Below are positions 11,971 through 23,449 of a stretch of DNA of 64,000 nt, piece after piece. The notes under the pieces were generated by a model. It made no database searches. It was given only the letters and a program-made list of their open reading frames with translations, and was not told the origin of the DNA. The translations under genes were made by a program, and so were the position numbers. This stretch comes from Austropuccinia psidii (taxonomy: Eukaryota > Basidiomycota > Pucciniomycetes > Pucciniales > Sphaerophragmiaceae), in contig JALGQZ010000001.1 in the NCBI GenBank assembly GCA_023105745.1, positions 56,935,437 to 56,999,436 of the forward strand, written 5' to 3'. Position 1 is the stretch's first letter. Each line of letters begins with the position of its first letter.

Positions 11971-12952
11971 AAGTGAAGACTTTGGTGGTTAGAAAATCTG
12001 TTTCTTTTATTATTTCAAGCTAGAATACAGTTATTAATATTTTTGAGCTTAGCTAAAAATTTCCAATTCACCCTTGTGATTTTCAAATGAAACATGGAGG
12101 AAATTATTGGGTGAATTATTATTGAGGTATCCAATAAGAGAGAGGACATCTTTGACCTGTGAGCTGGGTTTATTGGAGATTCTGTTCATAATTTCTATAG
12201 TTATTTGTTCAAATGCCTTAATAAGAGTCTTTCTAAGAATTAGTAGCAGCTATGGCTGACCTTTGAAGCCCAATATTTGCCCTTAAATGGGACTTTTGGT
12301 TTTGGAGGTCTTTTAAATCTTCCCATGAAATTGATTATTGGTACAGGATGTAATAATGTATTAATTTCAAGCAATCCTATATTTCTCAATATAGTACATT
12401 TTTTTTTCATTTTTATGCCCCTCTTTAATCTTTGTCCATTGTACTCCAATTACTACATACATTTATGATAAACTCAAGGAAGTTCTTACATTATTTTTTT
12501 GGATAATATTAGCTAAAAATAAACTAATTTCAATAATCTAGAGCCCCATGAAATGATGTTACTACCAAATTTTTCATTAGATGTGAAGAAAGTCATTTTT
12601 TAGATTAGAAAATAGGATTTTAACAGTATTTAAAATCTCTAAAGAGTTTTTCAGTAATGATTAAAGGTTTTTGTTGAATAAATTCTGTTTTATTGGAAAC
12701 CAGTTCTAAATATTTCTGAAGGGCTCATTAATGTGAATCTATATCCTATTTTTTCAACAAAAAAAAAGATAAAGGGAATATTTTTTGGTTGGTAAAAAAA
12801 GGAAAAATGAAATAAGGGAATTTTGATGTTTTATTTTATCAGTAAATTAAATAAGAATGAATCTGGGAGAGTCTTAATATGGAAATCTAGATTTATTTTC
12901 TACAATAATGAAATCTTTGTGGGGATATTAATAATTCTTCTAATTGAGTTTC
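11971..12952. other. AT-rich spacer, no gene seen
   Basis: AT-rich, CpG-poor DNA between two solo LTRs. Some reading frames of 60-70 codons occur on both strands over the same bases near 12,240-12,468, which is typical of chance. I see no recognisable domain. Confidence 0.5.
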
Positions 12953-13210
12953 TGTTAAATTAAATCTAATTTACGTTGTCACTAGAGATCCTTGTTGTCA
13001 TATAGTTACTCTTATTAAACTTAATTACTTAGATCATATCACTATAGATGATCAATGTACAGGTCTCTTAAGATCACGGCGCTATCTAGAGTGTATTTAC
13101 TATTTAAAGCTAGTCGACAACATGTGTAGCTGTCCCTCATCTAGCTACTCATATTTTCTACTCTTCTCATTTACTGTTTCCTGACCCTTATGTTGTTTGA
13201 GCATCTTTCA
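12953..13210 (+). mobile_element. Short solo LTR (258 bp) with perfect target-site duplication
   Basis: The segment begins TGTTAAATTAAATCTAATTT and ends GAGCATCTTTCA, so it has TG...CA ends. It is flanked by identical GTTTC at 12,948-12,952 and 13,211-13,215. It holds CpGs (tacgttg, cacggcgc, gtcgac) that the surroundings lack, so it is likely younger than the larger LTRs. The short length and the TSD suit a Ty1/copia-type solo LTR, which is an inference. No second copy or internal region is in the window. The direction of transcription is not established. Confidence 0.7.
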
Positions 13211-13215
13211 GTTTC

Positions 13216-16200
13216 AATATTTGAGGTTAATGTAATGATAACCTCTTTTTTCATTAATATTGTTATGACTTTGGGCCTATATTTTTTTTCAATGTCTAAC
13301 TATTATTTGAATTTCATCTAAATAATATTATATAAATACAGCTCAGAAATTAGGGAGATTTAATGGTAAAAAACTTCCTTTAAGAAGGGTCTTTCAGGAA
13401 ATTATAGGTTGAATAATTATTCTTTTTGTAATTTTTTATTTCAAGGGGTAAATTAGTACTACATATATAGATATACTGTCCGTAATACTGAATAAGCCTT
13501 TGGGTGTTTTTAAAATTTTGACGCAAATATTATCTTTTGTTTTCATTATATTTCATGAATTAAAATAAATAATTACAAGGATTCATTTTGAATGTAGCTT
13601 TTAAAAACTTGTCAATCTGGAAAATTGTTCTACTATGTACAAAAAAGATCATAAGGAAGTATTTCACTGAAATAATCACAAAGTTTCTTTAAAAGAAAGT
13701 TAGGAATTTGCATAATTTTCAAAATTATTAAGCTTTAGTGAAGATATTTAGGTCGTTGGGGTCATAGCTAAAAAATATTGAAATATTTTCATGGGAAAAT
13801 CAGAAAAGCATATTGCCATGAATTCAATAGTTGGAGCTTCTTTATGAAGGGTCAATTATTTTTCATAACATATTGCAATTTTAACCTTTTTTTCAGAAAA
13901 AGAAGCTCTTAATTCCATTATTGAAATAAGATTTTTTAAAATTTATTGAGATTATAACGAGAATGGATATATTTGACTTAGGTATAAATAACCAAAGCCA
14001 GCTAAATTACAATTTTCTTTCCCTGAAATCCTATAGAAAATTTTGGGAATAAATTTAAAATGTATATCAAGCTCAATTTCATCAAGTTCTTTGCCTTGAG
14101 AGAAATAAAGGCAAATGCAACTAGAAGTATTATCAAATGTATCAGTTTTTTGTAGGTCATTTTTTAATATAATTCTAGAAAGAATTAATTTTGACAACTT
14201 CAACCACTTTTTTGGATTGTAAGAATATTTGAAAAATCCAAAAATTGGGCTTAAATTAAGAAGAATAAAGCTTCAATATGTCACACTGTGAGGCAAGCTC
14301 TTGATTGTGCCAGAATTTGAGATAAGAAGAGATGCATTAAGGTTGTGAATAGAAATTTCAGAAGGAAACACAAGTATATGGTGGAAGAAAGAGGAGATTA
14401 ATAATATGCGAGAAATATTAAAAAATGAGAGGTGTTTTTGAGGAAAGATGTAGAAGGGGTTAATGGAATGTAATTTATCTATTTATTAAAAGAAAATATA
14501 GGGGAAAATTAATTCAGACTTAATGGTAAGATCTCATGTTTGAACCATTTGGTGATTGAATAACAAGTTTCAAAAAAAATAGGAAGGTAATACCAGGGAA
14601 GCGGGGAAAACCTATTTCATTTTTTACTTTTTTGGGTAACAGGGCTGAAATTTGACTTTTTGGAGCTAATTTTTAAAAACTCATATTTTAGCTTGAATTT
14701 GGGCTTGGGTAATTTGTATTCTTACCCGGAAGGTACCTGAGCTTTTTCATTATCATCCTATTACATTTCTCAATTATGTATAGATATATCCATCTTGATA
14801 TTACTATATTATACATTGAAATAAATGTTGAAGTATTGTTTTTTATACAAATTCCACCTGTTATGTTTTTATGAAAATATATCTTGAGCCTTCTAAGATT
14901 ACATAATCTATTATATATCCTCTTTCCTTTTAAGAATTGTTGGATCAAAACAAAGATTCCTAAGTTCAACTTCTAGATATCATTTTCAAAAATTATTGGA
15001 TAGCTTCTTCAAAGAAAGTAATTAAGATTTCCACTTTCAAGCATTTTTAATTGATAAATATATTAAAAAATAAATTCAAACAATAAAAATCTTGAAAATT
15101 TCAGAATTGAGAAAATTTAATACCAATTTTGATTGATATATTTCACACTTGAATTTTAAATTAGATAGATTGGAAAGAATATGGACAGAAAAGGGTCATT
15201 ATGGTTCTCAGTTTGAATATGTGTGAAAAAAGTATTCTTAATTAAGGGTATTTGGGTGTTATTTTTCTCATAGCATGGGAGAATTAGATGTTTCATTTTA
15301 AATTAATGATTGAAATTTTGATTGTCTTTCTATATTTTCAAATTTATTATACTTGATTAGCTCAAGTTATAAAATTTTACTAAAAGTATCAAGGGCTTCA
15401 ATCCTATTATTTATTTAAAATATGCTTTCACAGAGGCTCTTGGAAATTAAAAGTGGCCTGGCACTTTGTGAATCAGAGAATATCCAACAGAATCTATATA
15501 TAGTTATATTTAAAAGCTTAGCACCACCTGCAACCATAATCCAATCTCACCAGAATTTATAAACGCAATTTAAATTTAGCTCAAAAAAGGAACCCACTAG
15601 CTCATTAAACACTCATAATCATGTGTGAAAATTTTGTTCAGAAAATTGAAACCATCACTCAATCACCCCTACTCAATTAAAAAACTTGTTTTTTTGAAAG
15701 AAACAGTATTTCTCCCCAGATAACTACATTTCAATTTTTCCTTTCACATAAAGAATTTATCTCAAAGAAGTATGGAGGTACCTGTGACTTATAGCTCTCC
15801 ATTTTTAGAAACACTGGTGGAGATATTCTAAGAGCCTCCTTGGATGAACCCCAAAGAATGAACAAAATAAAGAACATTATCATATTTCTCTAATAAGGAC
15901 GCAGTAAAAAAAATAAGTCACAAAGTAAATGAAAAAGAGCCAACCAATTAGGTCCTTGTATAACCTTTTTAACCTTATCATAAGGATACTACCACCAATA
16001 TCCAATTAACAGGAAAGGAAAGATTAAAGATTATCAGAACTCAATATCAAAAGACAATAGAATAATAAAGAATAAAAGAGATCCAATAGATTAATCAGAT
16101 GGGGAAAACTCCAAGGGGTTGAGAGGGGGGCCAGTATATGTGAAAATCTGGGAGCTTGAAACTTTCAGCTTAAAATTCCAGCTGTATGAGTAGTGGAAAT

Positions 16201-16475
16201 CTATATTGGTTTCTTGCGGAATATAAATGGACACATTGCATAATAAACAGGGTGTAATGAATTACCATCAGCAATGAGTTGAGCTGTCTAAAGAAGTGAC
16301 TTCCCTACATGCTTCTGTTAGTTAAAGCTGTATTGGCTGAACTGGGGATGTCCTTGATGTATTGGGTTCAAAACCTTTTGAAATTTTCTTGTTTTTCCTT
16401 GTAATAATCCTGGAATATACCTTAGAAGTATTTTCTGGGGGAAATACCATTTTAATAAAGAAAGATCCTTATTAA
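13216..16475. other. AT-rich spacer, no confident gene
   Basis: Long AT-rich stretch with scattered short frames and no recognised domain. From about 16,090 to 16,470 the composition is less extreme, and minus-strand text near 16,360 weakly resembles a stretch of the chromovirus 3' LTR near 28,300 (around 'catcaaggacatcc'). It may be a decayed element in the opposite orientation, but I could not define ends. Confidence 0.45.
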
Positions 16476-19130
16476 TGTGAGCCTTGAGGTATATTTTACA
16501 TACCCAAATAGGCCACAATTGGTATTAAAAGAACTTCTGAGATATGCATAAACCATAACTCATGTATATACACAGAATTTGTAATTTTTCATATAGAGAA
16601 ATGTGAAAATTTTTGTTAATACATAAGTACATGGCTTTAAGTCCAGATTTGGATTCTACACAACACTTAACCTAGGGTCACTCCATAGAGGAAATAATCT
16701 TAAATTCACTCTATGAGGTGGTAATATGGAAAATACTTCAACACCTCATCATCAATACCACATGGAATAATTGTGAATATTTTTGTTTTTTTGCATTTTA
16801 AGGCCAAAATGATGGTATTTTGAGCCTTAGAGGTATTTTCATATACCCAAAAGACCACAAATAATAAAAATAAGATATGAATATAATAAATTTATTTATA
16901 TTATCAAAATAAAAAAAAATAAAAATATAAATTTATGTATAAAATAAAAAATTTAATTATAATTTCAAAATAAAAGTACTTTGAATTTTAAATTTGTGAA
17001 AACACATTTTTACTTGAAAAAATTAAGTAAAAATGAATTTTCAACAAAAATACCAAAATTAAAATATTTTTGGAAAAAAGTTAAATAAAAATTATCATAA
17101 ACTTTCATCCTAAAAATAAACTTATGAAAATTGTTTTACCATTGGACTCCTCAAAAAATGAGGTGGGGTCACCTCTGGGTAAAATTTCTGTGACTCAATT
17201 GATGATGAGGTGTTAATACCAACCATGGCAGTTTTAACTGTTTCCATGAGGGTAAAACAATATTAGTAAAAACAGCTTCAACTGGTTTCTATGTTTATTA
17301 AACACATTATGACGTGGTTTGAAGGCTCTAGACCAGGTATTACTATAGTAATGGCTGATTTAAGGGTCTAAAGTGGCTAAAACCAGTCCTTTTTTGGTCT
17401 AAACCAGGGTTCAATGAAGCCATAATTGGCTTTTCTGTTTTAAGAGTGTTTTCCAAGACTTACAGGAGTAAACTTTAATTTCTGGAGTAAGAAAATTGAT
17501 TGCTATAAAAGAATGTCTTCTTTGCCCTACTTTTCTCTTCATATTAGAATCTTTTCCTTTTATAATTAGTTCAAAACACTGTTAAACCAATCAATAAAGG
17601 ATTACAACCACCATTTTCATATCATTTTGAACCTTTTAAGCATGTGAAAAAATAATTATAATCATTTTTACCCCTGAACCACCCCATAAGTGAATTAAAG
17701 CATCTTTCATCAATGTAAACTTTGTCACTTTGTTTGCGAATTCACTCTGGTCACTTTTGGGAATGTTTTATCTTTAATAATCTTTTTAAAGACTTTGTTC
17801 TTTGATCAATTTCTTGAAGCTCTTTGCTCAATTAGTCTCAATTGAAATTGCTCTTGAAGAAATTTCTTTTGTAGCCTTAAATATCTCTTGTAGATTATTT
17901 TTGGATAAATTTTTATTGTTAGTAAAAAAATAAATCTTTATAACATTATTTTTTTATACTTATAAAGTTAAAAGAAATAAATTTGGAATGTTTTCTCTTA
18001 AAAATACTATTTAATACTATTTTTAATCAAATTTCACCTTATACAAATTTTGAGGACAGGAAAAGTACTTGATTTTCAATCAAAGTTTCATATACACACC
18101 TTACTGATATTTTGAGAAATTCCATGTTACATGTTCACTAAGAATAGTGTTATGAATGTTTATGGCAGCTAATATTACTCTATTATTATATAAAGCTTTG
18201 GTAAACCCATAGTGGTTATCAGTCTTGAAGCCTGAATTACTATTTTGATGTGAAACTAGCTAAGGGGCACAAAAGGCATCAAAGAAAGGTGGGGTACCCA
18301 GATTTTGAGGAATCTGAGGCATGTCCAGCTTTAAACCTTGGTTCCATTTCTGATAAAGGCCCAATATGTCTATCAAAACTATTTGGGAACCATGTTACCA
18401 AGTTAGTTTCCCATTAAATCATGTGAAAATAGCAAAGAGGCTACTATCTTGACTTGACAAGGAGGTAATGAGAAGCTCTGAGTCTGGCAACCATGTCCAT
18501 TCATAATTATTTACCATGGATACGCCAAAAATAGTAATAAAACCTTTTTGAGACCATTATACATGAAATTACCTCTTGGAAATCAGCTTTCTCTATTCTG
18601 TTTTTCCATACTACATAGAAAATGAGGTAAAATGTCAAAAATTCATTAAAAATACAATTATTAATGAATTCTTCTAAACATTCCAGGAAAAAGGAAGAAA
18701 GAGATAATTCAAACTAAACACAAAAATAATTATTAATTCATAATTCAAACTGAAAGTTTGACCTACAGTCCAATTTTCATTATTCTATGTGAAACACTGA
18801 ATATTCAAAAATTCAAAGAAAATACAACCTGTGATGAAATTTACAATAAAATTTATAAATTCTAATAGAAAATATTTTCAAATTGAATAATATTCACAAT
18901 ATCAACTCCTTCATTTCTTAACCATATATGGGTTGGTAGGCACATAAAAGGACTTAAATAAGTAATTATGATAATCATATGAGACTACAAGTGGCGTAAT
19001 CAATAAACCAGTTAAGTTAAATGGTTCCTCACCCACTAGGTTTCAATTTTTCTCCATGTAATGCCTCTGAAAGTTTTAGACTTAAAAGAACCCTAACATT
19101 GCTGTTTTTTTCTAGATCATCCTCTTATCA
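16476..19130 (+). mobile_element. Subfamily c LTR, interrupted and 3'-truncated
   Basis: Begins TGTGAGCCTTGAGGTATATT at 16,476 and follows the complete c copy at 36,549-38,469 up to the shared 'cttatca' at 19,130, where the match stops. It lacks the last ~550 bp of the reference copy. It is split by a subfamily b solo LTR at 16,819-18,105; the text on either side ('gccaaaatgatg' and 'gagaaattccatg') is contiguous in the 36.5-kb copy. The left flank ATTAA has no matching partner, as expected for a truncated copy. The chromovirus LTR text begins soon after 19,130. Confidence 0.75.
16819..18105 (+). mobile_element. Solo LTR, subfamily b, nested in a subfamily c LTR
   Basis: Starts TTTGAGCCTTAGAGGT (first bases decayed from TGTGAGCC) and ends CACACCTTACT. 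The flanks GGTAT (16,814-16,818) and GATAT (18,106-18,110) form a 5-bp duplication with one mismatch. It aligns with the b copy at 62,005-63,847 except for a 483-bp gap between two ACTCAA sites. Only about two CpGs remain. It must be younger than the c-type LTR it interrupts. Confidence 0.8.
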
Positions 19131-19357
19131 TTGTCACAGAAGGCAGAACTGTTACCTATAATACCAGAAAAAATATCAAGGAAACTCAACCTTGATATTG
19201 TAGCCTTTTCTGCAAGGTAGAGATGATTGCACCATCAAAAAACCTAGGGTCTAGTCATGGTGATAGTGGGGGACTGCCTGTTCTGTAATTACTCTGAGTG
19301 GAGAGCTTGAGTGGTTGTTGATGGCTTCTGGCATCAAGGTGATACAGAAAAGCTGTC

Positions 19358-19794
19358 AGCCTGAAGGATTAAAGCTCTCAGCCTTCATATATAACAGCCT
19401 ATCTTTCAACTCTGGGGTATTTCCCCCCAGTTAATTAATGTACTAGGATTTATTTTTCTATTTTTTATTATCTTTAATCTTGATAGTAAATACTTATATT
19501 ATTAAGTGAGTGAGCTGCACCTCTTTTCTTTATTGTAAGTCAATATCAGTGGTCATATCCCTTACTAATGCCATTGTTCTTTCTGTAATGTTGAAACAGT
19601 GATAAAGGAATTTATTGGTTTTATCTTTGGTCATTGGCTTCTTTTCTTATTTGCATATCTTTGTACTTTCATTTTCCTCATTAAAGTAGTATAATATTTT
19701 TTCTTATTTTTTCAATTCTTTTGAGTCTTATAGGTGAGCTCCCTGACTACTGAGTTCCAGGCCACCATTGCTTTTCTCAACATCTCCTGTGAAA
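19358..19794 (+). repeat. 5' LTR of the chromovirus (right-hand part)
   Basis: Matches the end of the 3' LTR from 'agcctgaagga' through 'tccccccagtta', 'ctaggattt', 'tttgcatatctttgtac', 'gagctccctgactactg' and 'tctcctgtgaa'. The expected terminal GTGACA is GTGAAA. The leader follows at once; a primer-binding site is not recognisable, probably through decay. Confidence 0.7.
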
Positions 19795-20475
19795 TTAGAT
19801 TTATTAACTCACAATTGATTCTTTAATTTCTTATTCCATATTCTTTATTTTTTACTTCATTCATTAATCAATTATGACACTGGTATTATATTAATGACTC
19901 TTTCTTCAAATATTGCAATTTTTAATCACTCTTTCATTCTTTAAAATTTATCTTATTATCTAATTCTTTTTCAATCTTTATTAAATTTTCCTTTTCTCCT
20001 GAAATTGTTTTTCTGAAAAGTTTGAGTAACTTTCCTCAATTAAATTTAAATTCAGGTCACAGATTGATTTTGATTTTAAAACTGGTAATAAATTCATTTC
20101 ATCCACATTCTTCACTAATTAAGGTTCATTTTGATTTTTTATTCAAGAATTCTGAGTCACAACAAGTTTTCATTTGATTTTGATTTTGCATTGATTGATT
20201 TGACATAAAATTGATTTTGACCTCAAGATATTGGGTGATGTTAAGATTTCATTGATTTTATTTGAATTATTGATTGATTTTCCTTGAGATTTATTGATTT
20301 GATTCCTCAATATTCATTTATTTATTGACTGAACTGAAGAAGCTATTGTTTTTTGACCTTTAATTCAAGATATTGACTTTGATTTGACTTCAAGATTTCC
20401 ATATTTTATTTTCCTCAAGTTTTTCACATTCAAATTTTGATTTTATATTATTTTTTTTATTTTATTATTAAAATC

Positions 20476-23449
20476 ATTCCTGTCCAACATTAACCTCCTG
20501 AAAAAAAGAAAATATCCTAGGCCAGAACTCAAGATTTTCTCACTCCAATACCAAGAGTGCCTCTTGATGGGACCACAGCAGTTTTTCATACAAGGCCCCA
20601 TTTTTACAGAGGAAAAATTATGAAAGGAGAAGCACAATCTAGGAAGGGAGGAAGAGGGCCAAGAATATCAAGATCTTTTTCAGAAGTTTTGTGCACTTTT
20701 CTTAGCATGTCAAAGGCCTCTTTCAGGGGTCTTGGTGATGATTCTGAAGGGGAAGTGTCTGAAGCTACTTAAGTTGTCCCTGCTACTGTGGGGGAATTTG
20801 AAGCTACTTGAGGCCCAACTCTATCCCAGTTCAATCAGCCTGTCTCTCATCAGTCCAACCCATTGTTATTGGGCATTGTTATAAGGTTTGACTATGAAAC
20901 AATAAGTTAAAATTACTATTGATTTCCTAATTTAATGAATAATAAGATTAAAAATGATCATAATTATGGTGTAAAATTGATTATATTATTAAGAAATAAT
21001 AATATAATATGAATTCATTATAAAATAATATAATAACTTAAATATATTGATATATTTACCAAAATTTATTGATGTTACAAACAATTAATAAATGAATAGC
21101 AAATTTATATTTAATGATTAATAACAATTAATAACAATAATTTTATTAATATCAAAGCTATATATTAATGTAAGAACTATTAAAAAAAATAATAAAGAGA
21201 AAATAACCCAATTTCAACACTCAAGCCAATACTTTTTAATGTTTATTAATCCAAAGAATTTAAATACAACTTATTAAAATTGTATTTACAATGAAGAACA
21301 GAGATAATTTTAAATTTTACTATTTTAATGTGGATTTAGAGATTGCAAGAGAATTTAACAAATGACAATAAGAAACTAATGTAATCAAGCTTAAAATAAT
21401 TCTTACTCATAAGATAAAGCTTTTGTATTTAATAATATAAGATATTTGTATTAAATAATGAATAAATTTACCTTTTATCTATTGTTTTTATTGTATTTGT
21501 AGCATCTGAAAGGGAAATAGAGGAAGAAGGGGTCCTTTTGTAGTAAAGATCCTTCCTTTTAGTGACCAGATAGCCTCTAGTAGATGTGTACTGATGTTAT
21601 CAACTGGAATTGATAAGTATTTTAAGGTTTTGTGATGATTACATCATTATTAAACATTTGGATCTCATTATCACACCATTTTTTATAGCTATCAGTATAA
21701 CTCTAATTTGCTGACATCATCAGCTTGGAAAATAATTTAAGCTCAGGAATTATAGTATTTGTAATTATAAAATAGTAATATTAAAAATCTGTATCTCTTA
21801 TTAAACTGTTAAGCTTGAAATGAGATTAGAGCTATTGATCATAAATGATCATTTTTGAGCCTTAACTTTGATCATTAACAACTTTGAAGTTTTTCACGCT
21901 AAAGAAATTCAGAGAGTGGATTCTCATATTTTATCATGTCCTTACTAAGCTTCCAAGGGGATTTTATTACCTCAAAAAAACTCTATTTTATATTATTTTT
22001 CTTGTAGCTCATCTTTTCTGTTAAGATTTACTATTTTTGGACTTTAAACCATGCTTTTTTAGGGTTTTACCTTGAATATCATCATGAAAATTACATAATT
22101 ATTCACATATGAGCTATTTAACTGGTGAACAGAAATTGCTATTTTGTCTAATATCCTCTTAATCAATTTAACCTAGTTTATAAGCTTATCCTTATGGTTA
22201 TCTTGTGGTAAATTTATTTTTGAATTAACTTTTTATCATGTGTATTTCAAAGTTTATGAGCTAATGAACCATGGATATGTGAAATGATCATAAAAGTGCA
22301 TATATTAAGGCTATCTCAGTAATTATCGGTTTTACAGATATGAAATAAAAAAGGCAGGTATTTAGTTTTTGATTGGGAATCCAATGGTGTAATTCATTTC
22401 ACATATTTATTAATTTGTTTCTGAGATAATAAAGAATTTATGCTTTTTTATGGCATTTTTACTTATTTCAAGATTGTAATTTCAATTATTATTATAAAAA
22501 TTAATTTTGTAAAGTTCTTTTGTGACCTTTTTGGATATGTGGTCATATCTAAAAGGCTAAAAATCATGCAATAGATGACTTAAATTCTGACCAATCTTCA
22601 AGAATCTTCATCTTCAAAAGCTTCAAGACAACCAGTCTTCAAGACTCTATCTGTGAAGGCACCAGACTCCTTTGATAGGAATCCATCCTTCAAATTAAGA
22701 ATTTTTATTTAGTTCTGACAGTTTATTTTCCATAATGACCAGGAAAATTTCACTGTGGAAGAGAAGATAGTTCTTTATTCCAATTCATTTCTCATTAGAA
22801 GGGATTCAAATTGGATTGAGAATTATCTTTCCAATCTTACCAATCAAGTCCCAAATTACCTCCTCAATCATTGGTCATTATTTGAATCCCAGCCCTTCAC
22901 TTTATTTGTGGACCTAAATGAAGTCTGAAAAGTTGAAGCAGAGTTAGGTGCATTAATAATGAAAGAAGGAGGGAATTTCTCTTTTTAAATTTCTGATTTT
23001 GGAAGTTTGGTTTCAAGAACTGGGTATTTAGTTGGAAGGGTATCCATGCCTCATTATAGGAAGGTATAAGCCTCCAGAATTCTGGATCACTTGGCATCCC
23101 ATCCTTCAAGAATTAATGGATGTCACCCTGTAGCTTGATACCAGGTACCATTAGAGACAAGGAGAAAAATCATCCTCAGGAAAAGAATAATGGAGCCTTA
23201 AAGTCAAGCTCTTATTGTCCTCAAAATTCTTCAAGTTCAAGTCACAAGAAGAAGAAGAATTTTAATTTCAGAAAGAGGGAAAAAACCCATTATTCCTTCC
23301 TGAATAAGGGCCACAAGGTGATTGTTTCTGAAAATGAGGGCTTGTGTGCCTATTGTGGTGGAAAACATATCATTGAGGCTTGTATCAAAAGGTCTCAAAA
23401 CCAGCTTATGCAACCAGAAGGAGTAATTCCAATCCAGGGAAATCCTTAG
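20476..23449 (+). pseudogene. gag: gag pseudogene of the chromovirus, split by an inserted LTR
   Basis: The frame from about 20,476 carries a basic N-terminal part (RTQDFLTPIPRVPLDG near 20,520-20,570) with in-frame stops, including TAA 20,770-20,772 and a TGA near 20,815. It breaks off at 20,876 and resumes at 22,563 with ATG CAA TAG ATG ACT. The likely start codon position reads ATT. The second part has capsid-like text (KAPDSF, FHNDQENF, NSFLIRR, YLSNLTNQ, LASHPSRI) and a C-terminal zinc knuckle near 23,345 (CAYCGGKHIIEAC) with CX2CX3HX4C spacing, one residue short of the usual CX2CX4HX4C. Frames shift several times. Gag would normally build the particle that packages element RNA. Confidence 0.75.
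20877..22562 (-). mobile_element. Solo LTR, subfamily a, inserted in gag
   Basis: On the plus strand it begins TGTTATAAGGTTTGACTATG and ends TATCTAAAAGGCTAAAA, matching the a copies at 34,509 and 38,997 along its length (shared 'gaaacaataag', 'gatatgtggtcatatct'). Read on the minus strand it has the superfamily start TGTGAGCC (decayed) and end CTTACA. It sits between two parts of gag that are adjacent in relatives. The flanks GGCAT and ATCAT are a poor match (3 of 5), consistent with decay. Length 1,686 bp. Confidence 0.75.
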
